Below are positions 40,664 to 49,032 of a stretch of DNA of 64,000 nucleotides, in pieces. Under the pieces are notes generated by a model that was given only the letters and a program-made list of their open reading frames with translations, ran no database searches and was not told where the DNA came from. A program made the position numbers and the translations under genes. Numbering within the stretch: the stretch's first letter is position 1; every line of letters begins with the position of its first letter. Source of the stretch: CAYGTK01 sp964352775 (GTDB lineage Bacteria > Bacteroidota > Bacteroidia > Chitinophagales > CAIOSU01); the NCBI GenBank assembly GCA_964352775.1, contig CAYGTK010000001.1:1-64000 (forward strand), in the 5' to 3' direction.

Positions 40664-41809
40664 ATGAAACAATTGCTAATTGCATTCATCGCTTCCCTTT
40701 TCCTACTGCTCGTAAGTTGCGGAGGAAATGACGATAGTTTGGAAGGAAAAAAGGCTCAGCTATCAAAGCTAAAAGCAGAAGCTGGAGAAATAGAATCTCA
40801 AATTCTACAATTAGAGAATGAGCTACAGAAGTTAGACCCTAGTTTAGCAGAAGGCCCTAAAGGTAAATTGATAAGCACCTTACCAATAGAGCAAGGTACA
40901 TTTGCCCACTACTTTGAGGTACAGGGTAATGCCGAATCTCAAGAAAACATTAGCGTATCCACTGATATGGGGGGGCTTATTACCAAGGTTTATGTAACCG
41001 AAGGCCAAAAAGTAAGTGCAGGACAAACCCTAGTACAGTTAGATAATAGCGTACTACTCAATAACATCGAAGAACTAAAAACCTCTTTAGGTTTAGCAGA
41101 GATCGTTTTCCAAAAGCAAGAGAAGTTGTGGGACCAGAATATTGGGTCGGAGATACAATTTCTACAGGCTAAGAATAATAAGGAAACACTTGAACGTAAG
41201 CTTCAAACCACCTACTCTCAATTAGAAAAGATGCAAGTTAAGGCACCTATAAGTGGTACTGTAGATGAGGTATTTGCCAAGCTTGGCGAAATGGCTTCTC
41301 CAGGAAGAGCGGTGGTAAGAGTGGTGAAACTAGGCGTTCTGAAAATTGAGGCTGCAGTACCTGAAAACTATATAGGCACCATCAATAAAGGCGATAAAGT
41401 AAATGTGAATTTCCCTGCAATAGGGCTTACTCGCGAAGGTACTGTTAAGGCTGTAGGGCAAGTGGTTAATACCATTAACAGAACTTTTACCGTCATCTTA
41501 AATATTGACAATAAGGACGAGGCTATTAAGCCAAACCTACTGGCAGAAGTACTAGTTGAAGATTATACGGTAGAGAAAGCTGTAATAATACCTACTCGCC
41601 TTATCCAAACTACTCGTAATACCGACTATGTGTTCATCGTTGCTAAAAATGCTGAAGGCGAGGCTGTGGCCAAGAAGAAAGTGATACAAAAGGGAAAGTC
41701 TTACGAAGGCAAAACGGAGATTTTGGAAGGGCTTTTAGCCAGTGAGGTGATAATAGACGGTGGTTACCGCGATGTAACCGATGGAGACTTAGTAAGAATG
41801 GCTAAGTAA
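40664..41809 (+). CDS. RND efflux periplasmic adaptor (membrane fusion lipoprotein)
   Basis: 381 residues from ATG 40664. The signal peptide ends in the lipobox LLVSC (Cys at about 19), so it is anchored by lipid to a membrane. A short coiled-coil (KKAQLSKLKAEAGEIESQILQLENELQKL) precedes the barrel-sandwich hybrid: NISVSTDMGGLITKVYVTEGQKVSAGQTLVQLD and KAPISGTVDEVFAKLGEMASPGRAV. The beta-barrel and membrane-proximal domains follow. It links the RND pump to TolC. The tolC stop is 14 nt upstream. Confidence 0.9.
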   Translation: MKQLLIAFIASLFLLLVSCGGNDDSLEGKKAQLSKLKAEAGEIESQILQLENELQKLDPSLAEGPKGKLISTLPIEQGTFAHYFEVQGNAESQENISVSTDMGGLITKVYVTEGQKVSAGQTLVQLDNSVLLNNIEELKTSLGLAEIVFQKQEKLWDQNIGSEIQFLQAKNNKETLERKLQTTYSQLEKMQVKAPISGTVDEVFAKLGEMASPGRAVVRVVKLGVLKIEAAVPENYIGTINKGDKVNVNFPAIGLTREGTVKAVGQVVNTINRTFTVILNIDNKDEAIKPNLLAEVLVEDYTVEKAVIIPTRLIQTTRNTDYVFIVAKNAEGEAVAKKKVIQKGKSYEGKTEILEGLLASEVIIDGGYRDVTDGDLVRMAK

Positions 41810-41839
41810 GCATTAGATAATTGGAGAGAGAGAACGACC

Positions 41840-44800
41840 ATGAACAAAGAGACTCAGAATAAAGAGAACATCACTAGAGAGTTCGGATTATCGACCATGT
41901 CGGTTGATAACCGTACCAGTGTGTTGGTGCTTATTTTCATCATCATCATCTTGGGTGCTGGTGCATATGGCACTATGCCTAAGGAGAATTTCCCCGAAAT
42001 AACAATACCTACCATTTACGTAGGTACGCCATACCCTGGTAACTCACCAGTAGATATTGAGAACTTGATCACCCGTCCGTTAGAGAAGGAGATCAAATCG
42101 ATAACAGGGGTTAAAAAGTTAAAATCCACTTCTATTCAAGACTACTCCACCATTGTGGTAGAGTTCAACTTTGATGTAGATGTGCAAGAGGCCTTGCTTG
42201 ATGTAAAAGATGCAGTAGATAAGGCGAATAGCGAACTTCCTAATGACCTAGATCAAGACCCCAAGGTGTTTGAGATGGATTTTAGCGAGATACCAGTAAT
42301 GAACATCAACATTTCAGGAGACGACTTTTCTCCAGAAGACTTGAAGTTCTACGCTGAGTATTTGGAAGAGGAGATAGAAGACCTGACCGAAATATCAGAA
42401 GTAGACCTAAAAGGGGCGAAAGATAAAGAGGTGAAAATTCATGTAGACCGCCATAAGATGGAAAGCATGCAGATATCTTTCGGAAATATAGAGGACGCGA
42501 TAAACTACGAGAACAAGACCATTTCTGGTGGCGACATTCTTACCGACGAATTCCGTAGAAGTATTCGTGTAGTAGGAGAGTTCGTGAATGTGGACGAGAT
42601 AAAGAACGTGATCGTTAAGAGTCGCGATGGTAATGCTGTTTTTCTAGGAGACATTGCCGATGTTAGCTTTGATTACGAAGAAGCGTCTAGTTATTCCCGA
42701 AGCAGTGGCTTTGATGTGGTAACGCTAAACATCAAAAAGAAATCAGGAGAGAACTTACTGAACGCTACTGATAAAATAAAAATAATTGTAGCTGATGCAA
42801 TAGAGAAGAAGCTACCTAAGAACCTTAAAGTAGAAATAACCAACGACACCTCACGGATGACCCGTATTCAAGTAGAGAACTTGGAGAACAGCATCTACTC
42901 TGGGGTTATATTGGTGGTGCTGGTATTGCTATTCTTTTTAGGGTTACGTAATGCCTTGTTCGTTGGTATAGCCATACCAATGTCTATGCTATTAGGCTTC
43001 GTGATATTAAATGCCATGGGCATCACCCTGAACATTATGGTGCTCTTCTCCTTAGTGCTAGCGCTGGGTATGTTGGTGGACAATGGAATTGTGGTGGTAG
43101 AGAACATCTACCGTCAAATGCAAGAGGGAAAGAACAGCATTCAAGCAGCAAAAGAAGGTGTAGGTGAAGTTGCATGGCCTATTATTTCTTCAACTGCAAC
43201 TACTTTGGCAGCCTTCTTCCCACTAATATTCTGGGATGATATTATGGGGGAGTTCATGAAGTACTTACCTATCACACTCATAATAGTATTATCATCCTCC
43301 TTGTTCGTGGCGCTGGTAATGAATCCTGTGCTCACCTCCATACTAATGAAGGTGCAAGAAACTAACATGGAAGAGACCCGAACGGCTAAGTCTAAAAAGC
43401 AGCGCCGTCGCTTCTTGTTGATCGCATTAGCGGCTATAGTTGTAGGCATGTTAGTACACACTTACAAGTGGGTAGCAGTTCCTGGAGATGATGACTTGAC
43501 CATAATGGGTAACCTTATACTTTTTGTGGCCTTGCTTGGCTTGCTCAACGTATATGTACTTACCCCACTATCCATCCGCTTCCAGAATGTGTTCCTACCA
43601 AGGTTAGAAAACTTCTACTATAAGATCATAAATTTCGCATTACATGGCTGGGGACCTACCATCTTTATGGTAAGTACGGTATTGATGATGATATTCTCGA
43701 CCCTGTTCTATTTTGGAAGCGACCCTAAGGTGGTAACCTTTCCAGCAAACATCCCGAATTACGTTAACGTATTCGCTGAAATGCCTACAGGTACTGATAT
43801 TGAGCGGACGAATGAGATAACTAAGGAAATAGAAGCCAAGGTATTTGCCTATGTAGATTCATTCCGAGAAATGGGGATGGTAGAATCGGTAGTGACTAAT
43901 ATTGGTGAAGGAACTTCCGACCCACAATCAGGACAAGTACAGCAGGGTAAATCGCCTAACAAAGCAAAAGTTACAGCTGCATTTGTAGAGTTTCAGAACC
44001 GACCAGAGGATTACGGTAATACGACCTTCATGCTAGATGGTCTACGAAAAGTATTAAGCGATATACCTGGCGTTAAGATAACTGTAGATAAAGACCCCAA
44101 TGGTCCACCAGTAGGCCCGCCAATTAGTGTGGAAGTAGCTGGGGAAGACTATGACAAGTTGATAGCCCTGAGCGAGAAGGTGAAGAAATACATTAACGAT
44201 GCCGATATACCTGGTATTGAAGAGTTAAAGACCGATCTTGATATCGGTAAGCCTGAATTATTGGTAACAGTAAATAGAAAAGCAGCGCGTAGGTATGGAT
44301 TAAGCACTGCACAAATAGCCTCTACCATTCGTACCGCCTTGTTCGGTAAAGAAGTGTCTAAGTATAAAGAGGGTGAGGATGATTATCCTATCATGCTTCG
44401 CTTGCAAGATAAGTACCGCTACAACTTAGAGAGCCTAATGGGGCAGCGCATCACCTATCGGAATCAAGACAACGGTAAAATAGTACAGATACCAATTTCA
44501 GCAGTGGCTGATGTGGAATATACTTCTACCTACGGTGCGGTAAATCGTAAGGATTCAGAACGGGTGATCACTATCTATTCCAATGTGCTTGATGGGTATA
44601 CGCCTGCTAAAATAATAGAGCAACTGGGCGAACTTTTTGCCACCTACGAACTACCTGATGGTTATGCTATTAGATATACTGGTGAAGTAGAAGAGCAACA
44701 AAAATCAATGGCCTTCTTGAGTAAGGCATTCATGATAGCTGTATTGCTCATTTTCTTGATCATCATTACGCAGTTCAACTCACTTACTGCACCTATCATC

Positions 44801-45355
44801 ATCTTGTTATCAGTAGCCTTTAGTACTACTGGGGTATTCTTAGGTCTAGGTATTTTCCAAATGGAATTCTCGGTTATCATGACCGGTATTGGTATTATTT
44901 CCCTAGCGGGAATTGTGGTTAACAATGCCATCGTATTGATAGATTACACCAACCTAGTACGCGATAGAAGACGGAAAGAATTAGGTGTAAAAGGCCGCTT
45001 GAATCGTGAAGAAATAGTGCGTTGCATTATGGAAGCAGGTAAAACACGTTTGCGCCCAGTATTGCTTACCGCCATAACAACAGTGCTTGGTTTAATACCG
45101 TTGGCCGTAGGATTTAACATCAACTTTTACTCCCTATTCCGTCGTTTCGACCCTGAGATATTCATCGGTGGAGATAACGTAGTGTTCTGGGGGCCAATGT
45201 CGTGGACAGTAATATTCGGATTAACATTCGCTACTTTCCTTACACTGGTAGTAGTACCAGTAATGTACTTGCTTTTTGATAGAGCAGGATACAAAGTAAG
45301 TAGCCTATTAGGTAATAACGAAGAAGAAAAAACTAGTCCATCTCCTACTGTGTAG
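41840..45355 (+). CDS. RND efflux permease
   Basis: 1171 residues, longer than the ~1030-1050 of AcrB. Twelve-helix RND layout with two large periplasmic loops. Helix 4 has GMLVDNGIVVVENIYR, where AcrB-type pumps have an Asp-Asp pair, so the second Asp is Asn; helix 10 has GIVVNNAIVLIDY, without the AcrB Lys. An insertion between the halves (residues ~515-590) is basic and then holds two extra hydrophobic segments (FLLIALAAIVVGMLV and NLILFVALLGLLNVYVL), explaining the extra length. It uses the proton-motive force to pump substrates out through the adaptor and TolC. Substrate unknown; the TetR gene suggests an inducible detergent, drug or metabolite response. A strong terminator follows. Confidence 0.9.
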   Translation: MNKETQNKENITREFGLSTMSVDNRTSVLVLIFIIIILGAGAYGTMPKENFPEITIPTIYVGTPYPGNSPVDIENLITRPLEKEIKSITGVKKLKSTSIQDYSTIVVEFNFDVDVQEALLDVKDAVDKANSELPNDLDQDPKVFEMDFSEIPVMNINISGDDFSPEDLKFYAEYLEEEIEDLTEISEVDLKGAKDKEVKIHVDRHKMESMQISFGNIEDAINYENKTISGGDILTDEFRRSIRVVGEFVNVDEIKNVIVKSRDGNAVFLGDIADVSFDYEEASSYSRSSGFDVVTLNIKKKSGENLLNATDKIKIIVADAIEKKLPKNLKVEITNDTSRMTRIQVENLENSIYSGVILVVLVLLFFLGLRNALFVGIAIPMSMLLGFVILNAMGITLNIMVLFSLVLALGMLVDNGIVVVENIYRQMQEGKNSIQAAKEGVGEVAWPIISSTATTLAAFFPLIFWDDIMGEFMKYLPITLIIVLSSSLFVALVMNPVLTSILMKVQETNMEETRTAKSKKQRRRFLLIALAAIVVGMLVHTYKWVAVPGDDDLTIMGNLILFVALLGLLNVYVLTPLSIRFQNVFLPRLENFYYKIINFALHGWGPTIFMVSTVLMMIFSTLFYFGSDPKVVTFPANIPNYVNVFAEMPTGTDIERTNEITKEIEAKVFAYVDSFREMGMVESVVTNIGEGTSDPQSGQVQQGKSPNKAKVTAAFVEFQNRPEDYGNTTFMLDGLRKVLSDIPGVKITVDKDPNGPPVGPPISVEVAGEDYDKLIALSEKVKKYINDADIPGIEELKTDLDIGKPELLVTVNRKAARRYGLSTAQIASTIRTALFGKEVSKYKEGEDDYPIMLRLQDKYRYNLESLMGQRITYRNQDNGKIVQIPISAVADVEYTSTYGAVNRKDSERVITIYSNVLDGYTPAKIIEQLGELFATYELPDGYAIRYTGEVEEQQKSMAFLSKAFMIAVLLIFLIIITQFNSLTAPIIILLSVAFSTTGVFLGLGIFQMEFSVIMTGIGIISLAGIVVNNAIVLIDYTNLVRDRRRKELGVKGRLNREEIVRCIMEAGKTRLRPVLLTAITTVLGLIPLAVGFNINFYSLFRRFDPEIFIGGDNVVFWGPMSWTVIFGLTFATFLTLVVVPVMYLLFDRAGYKVSSLLGNNEEEKTSPSPTV

Positions 45356-45438
45356 CGGTGGAATTTCATACAATAAACCCAAAATAGTGTACATGCCTAG
45401 CAATAGGTGTCGCGTTATAAAGGGGTAAATGGGTGGTT

Positions 45439-45482
45439 GGTGAGGCGGTAGTTCAATAGAGCTACCGCCTCACCTTTTTTAT
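45439..45482 (+). terminator. Strong terminator of the efflux operon
   Basis: 13-bp perfect stem GGTGAGGCGGTAG/CTACCGCCTCACC, 10-nt loop, followed by a run of T interrupted by one A. Confidence 0.95.
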
Positions 45483-45527
45483 TACTTCGCTTACAAGCAA
45501 AACCTAGATCATTATTTAACCTTGCCC

Positions 45528-45589
45528 GCTCCACACACCGCAAAGCGCAGCCCTACATATATAGGGCTGCGCTTTGCGGTGTGTGGAGC
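45528..45589. repeat. 28-bp perfect inverted repeat with 6-nt loop
   Basis: Arms 45528-45555 and 45562-45589 pair without a mismatch; the loop is CATATA. No T-tract follows. It sits between the efflux terminator and the amine oxidase gene. Possible roles: cruciform or protein-binding site, small mobile palindrome, or a transcription barrier. Confidence 0.95.
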
Positions 45590-45643
45590 TGCGCGGGAGA
45601 GCATATACTAATAGTAACTATCAGAAAGCTCTACCTTTAAAAA

Positions 45644-46975
45644 ATGAAACGGAGAACATTTATCTCGCGATCGGCTATGACTACCGCTGGGGGTTTATTG
45701 CTACCTTCTTTTTTAATGTCATCGTGCGGAAAGGAAGATGGTATAGAGCTTAAAGACTACGACGGTAAGGTTATAGTAATAGGCGCAGGAGCTGCGGGCT
45801 TGTTCGCCGCACAAATGCTTAAACAGCAAGAGGTAGATGTTGAAGTTCTAGAAGCTTCTGCCGTACATGGTGGCCGCATGGGTAAGTTGACCGGGTTTGC
45901 CGATTATCCCTTGGATACGGGAGCACAGTGGCTGCATGGTCGCCGAAGTATTGTTGGCGACTTGATAAAAGATAACAACGTGGCCAATAGCCTAGATGAT
46001 ACCGACCTTACCTATTGGTTTCAACAGCAATTAACCAGCAACTTACCCAAAGACCCGTTTATTTTTGAAGGTAGTGGTAAGCCCGATGTTTCGTTTGATG
46101 CATATGCTATGCAGCAAGGTTTTGGCACAGAATACAACGACATAGTTGAAGGCATAGCGGGCGATTATGGTGCTGCAGCTTCTCGCTTATCGGTGTTCCA
46201 TTTAAATGAGGAGGAGTATGAGTGGAGTTCGGGCGATGAGGACTATAAATTTGAGGGTGCTTTTTTTGATGTGATCGACCAATTCGTAGCTGCTGATGTA
46301 GCGCAAAACATTAGGTACAACACTGTAGTGAACAGCATAAATTATGCTGGCGAGCGCATTGAAATAACCGACACCGATGGAAACAGCTATATGGCCGATA
46401 AGGTGATAGTTACGCTACCCATTAGCCTACTAAAGCAAAATGCGATAAGCTTTACCCCTGCTTTACCAAAGGAAAAAACCACAGCCTTTTCTAAGATCGG
46501 GATGGATGCGGGCATGAAGGTGTTTTTGAAATTCAACACCACTTTTTATGAAGACAATATTTTGGGGGGAAGCATCTGTGCAGCTTATGCTAATGAGCGA
46601 ATAGGTAAAACTGGGAATGACAATGTGCTGCTAGCTTTTGTAATGGGCGAACAGGCCGAATACCTCAATAGTCTAGGTAGCGACCAAGCCATTGTAAGCG
46701 AACTTATTGCCGAGCTAGACCAAATGTACAACGGCCAAGCAAGCGCACAACTAATAGATAGTGTGGTGCAGAACTGGACTAATGAACCTTTCATTCAAGG
46801 GGCATACTCTTATAGCACGGTGGGTATGGGTAATGCACGCAGCATTGCGGCTCAAACTGTGGACGACAAGCTTTACTTTGCTGGAGAAGCAATGAATTTA
46901 AATGGGCATCATCAAACCGTACATGGTGCTGCTGAAACGGGTATTGAAGCCGTTACGGCAATTCTAACCGCTTAA
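45644..46975 (+). CDS. Flavin-containing amine oxidase, Tat-exported lipoprotein
   Basis: 443 residues. The N-terminus KRRTFIS with a hydrophobic stretch (AGGLLLPSFLM) and SSC (Cys28) is a twin-arginine signal joined to a lipobox, so the folded flavoprotein should be exported and lipid-anchored. The FAD motif is VIVIGAGAAGLFAAQML (~43-59), then VEVLEASAVHGGRMG and DTGAQWLHG, typical of monoamine/polyamine oxidases. The C-terminal FAD contact is LYFAGEAMNLNGHHQTVHGAAETG. It likely oxidises an amine with O2, giving aldehyde, ammonia and H2O2. Substrate unknown. It is monocistronic and separated from the efflux operon by a terminator and the 28-bp palindrome. Confidence 0.87.
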   Translation: MKRRTFISRSAMTTAGGLLLPSFLMSSCGKEDGIELKDYDGKVIVIGAGAAGLFAAQMLKQQEVDVEVLEASAVHGGRMGKLTGFADYPLDTGAQWLHGRRSIVGDLIKDNNVANSLDDTDLTYWFQQQLTSNLPKDPFIFEGSGKPDVSFDAYAMQQGFGTEYNDIVEGIAGDYGAAASRLSVFHLNEEEYEWSSGDEDYKFEGAFFDVIDQFVAADVAQNIRYNTVVNSINYAGERIEITDTDGNSYMADKVIVTLPISLLKQNAISFTPALPKEKTTAFSKIGMDAGMKVFLKFNTTFYEDNILGGSICAAYANERIGKTGNDNVLLAFVMGEQAEYLNSLGSDQAIVSELIAELDQMYNGQASAQLIDSVVQNWTNEPFIQGAYSYSTVGMGNARSIAAQTVDDKLYFAGEAMNLNGHHQTVHGAAETGIEAVTAILTA

Positions 46976-46993
46976 AAAAGAAGTGAATTCTTA

Positions 46994-48298
46994 TTAGACC
47001 CGCTTAATACTCGCCCCTAAGGCATTTAAGCGCTGATCTATACGTTGGTAGCCGCGGTCGATCTGGTTGATGTTAGAAATGCGAGAAGTGCCTTCTGCTG
47101 ACAATGCAGCTATTAGTAATGATACTCCTGCACGTATATCAGGCGATGACATGCTGATGCCCCGTAGAGGATAGGTTTTATTCAGACCCACTACAGTTGC
47201 ACGGTGTGGGTCACAAAGAATTATCTGTGCACCCATGTCTATCAACTTATCGGTGAAGAATAGACGACTCTCGAACATTTTCTGGTGTACTAATACCGTA
47301 CCCTTAGCTTGTGTAGCTACTACTAATGCAATACTCAATAGGTCGGGCGTAAACCCTGGCCACGGAGCATCTGCTATAGTCATTACCGATCCATCGATAA
47401 ACGACTGTATCTCGTAATGGTCTTGTTCTGGAACGTGGATGTTGTCATCCTTTATGTCGAATTGGATTCCTAAGCGACGGAATACGGTAGGTATCAATCC
47501 TAAGTACTCGGCCTTTACATCCTTAATAGTTATTTCAGAGCCTGTCATAGCTGCTAGGCCAATGAAGCTACCTATCTCGATCATATCGGGTAGCATGCGG
47601 TGTTCTGTTCCGCCTAATTCCGTTACGCCGTGAATTATTAATCGGTTAGAGCCAATGCCTTCAATATTTGCTCCCATGCGCACTAGCATATTGCACAATT
47701 GCTGCAAATACGGCTCGCAAGCTGCATTGAAAATAGTAGTAGTTCCTTCAGCCATTACGGCGGCCATTACCACGTTAGCCGTTCCCGTTACAGAGGCTTC
47801 ATCCAATAGCATGTAAGCTCCCTTCAATCGCTTTGCTGTTACAGAGTAGAAATACTCCATAGCATCATAATTGAACTCCGCTCCAAGCTTTTGGAAACCT
47901 AAAAAGTGAGTGTCTAATCTTCTTCTACCTATTTTATCTCCGCCAGGCTTTGGTAAATACGCTTTACCATAGCGGGCCAATAAAGGACCTACCAACATGA
48001 TAGATCCACGCAGGCCAGCGCCTTTTTTTTTGAACTTGTCGGAGGTAAGGAAATCGAGATCTACATTATCAGCCTTAAAGCTGTACGTATCGTCGGAGAG
48101 TTGCTTGACGGTTACACCAAGGTCGCCCAGAATATCAATTAGGAGTTTTACATCGCGGATGTCAGGAATATTGGAGATGACCATCTCCTCTGGAGTAAGG
48201 AGTACGGCACAAAGTATCTGTAATGCTTCGTTCTTGGCTCCTTGTGGGGTTATCTCCCCATGTAGTTTGCGGCCGCCTTCTACCTCAAATATATCCAT
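46994..48298 (-). CDS. murA: UDP-N-acetylglucosamine 1-carboxyvinyltransferase MurA (Asp variant)
   Basis: 434 residues. MurA adds enolpyruvyl from PEP to UDP-GlcNAc, the first committed step of peptidoglycan synthesis. Lys22 in PQGAKNEAL is the conserved active-site Lys. The active-site loop reads PKPGGDKIGRRRLDTH, with Asp121 at the position of E. coli Cys115, the residue alkylated by fosfomycin. Asp variants, known from Mycobacterium and Chlamydia, stay active and are not inactivated. Length and all other blocks are normal. It is 12 nt downstream of the DUF4290 gene and shares its operon. Confidence 0.93.
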   Translation of the reverse strand: MDIFEVEGGRKLHGEITPQGAKNEALQILCAVLLTPEEMVISNIPDIRDVKLLIDILGDLGVTVKQLSDDTYSFKADNVDLDFLTSDKFKKKGAGLRGSIMLVGPLLARYGKAYLPKPGGDKIGRRRLDTHFLGFQKLGAEFNYDAMEYFYSVTAKRLKGAYMLLDEASVTGTANVVMAAVMAEGTTTIFNAACEPYLQQLCNMLVRMGANIEGIGSNRLIIHGVTELGGTEHRMLPDMIEIGSFIGLAAMTGSEITIKDVKAEYLGLIPTVFRRLGIQFDIKDDNIHVPEQDHYEIQSFIDGSVMTIADAPWPGFTPDLLSIALVVATQAKGTVLVHQKMFESRLFFTDKLIDMGAQIILCDPHRATVVGLNKTYPLRGISMSSPDIRAGVSLLIAALSAEGTSRISNINQIDRGYQRIDQRLNALGASIKRV

Positions 48299-48310
48299 GA
48301 TGTGTTTTAC

Positions 48311-48973
48311 TTATCGTCTTCTGTTATTGTTGCTTCTACCCTTGTTGTTAGGTCGGCGTTTGCCGCCGCCTTTCTTGTTGTTACTTCGCGAGTTCTGGTA
48401 CTGCGGATTAGAAATACCTGCTGCTTTCACCAGTATATCTAAGTCTACATCCTCTCCAACCTTAAGTTGATTTTTCGACATGGATACCATGTCTTCCATT
48501 ACCACTTGATCGTTAGCATCGTCGCGGTTCCAGTTACGGTGTACCAGCTTCATGTAGTTTCCTATCAGCGTGGTAAATGCTTCTTTCTTCTCTGGGTCGG
48601 TCATTTTAGCAGCCTTGTCTATCATGGTCTGCACGTTCTTACCATAGTGGCGGAACTTGATTCGCTGACGAGGATAACCAGGATGCGGAGGCTTTTCGTT
48701 AACCATCTCACGAGCAGGCATCGGGAAATCGCCATCCACATCAATGTCAAAGTCTGACATGATGTAGAAACTATCCCAAAGCATTTGCTTGTATTCTTCT
48801 ACGTTAGCTCCACCTATATTAGGGTTCATTTGACCCATTAACTCCACTACCCCTTTGGCTAGCTTGGTTCTTTTTTCTTTGTCTTCCACGGTCTTCAAAT
48901 GATTGACCATCATCTGGAAGTTTCGGCCGTATTCGCGTAAGCGCAAATGTTCGCGGCTTGAATTGTATTGCAT
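48311..48973 (-). CDS. DUF4290 protein
   Basis: 220 residues. The conserved part (1-~175) has LREYGRNFQMMVNHLKTVEDKEKR and a second similar unit, RHYGKNVQTMIDKAAKMTDPEKK, suggesting two related helical repeats. The last ~30 residues are Arg/Lys/Asn/Gly-rich (NNKKGGGKRRPNNKGRSNNNRRR), a likely RNA- or polyanion-binding tail. The family is confined to Bacteroidota and is nearly always next to murA, so a wall-linked role is possible but unproven. A -7 element is 20 nt upstream of its start and murA starts 12 nt after its stop. Confidence 0.87.
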   Translation of the reverse strand: MQYNSSREHLRLREYGRNFQMMVNHLKTVEDKEKRTKLAKGVVELMGQMNPNIGGANVEEYKQMLWDSFYIMSDFDIDVDGDFPMPAREMVNEKPPHPGYPRQRIKFRHYGKNVQTMIDKAAKMTDPEKKEAFTTLIGNYMKLVHRNWNRDDANDQVVMEDMVSMSKNQLKVGEDVDLDILVKAAGISNPQYQNSRSNNKKGGGKRRPNNKGRSNNNRRR

Positions 48974-48993
48974 AAAATTTACTTGATAAGCTC

Positions 48994-49001
48994 CAAAGTT
49001 A
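48994..49001 (-). promoter_or_regulatory. -7 element (TAACTTTG) of the DUF4290-murA operon
   Basis: Minus-strand TAnnTTTG match 20 nt before the ATG at 48973. Confidence 0.5.
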
Positions 49002-49032
49002 ACGAAAATGTAGCTGCTAGGCTCATTGCTTA

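Noticed and set aside
45528..45589. 28-bp palindrome as a plain terminator
   Set aside because: No T-tract follows on either side, and a strong terminator already sits at 45439-45482.
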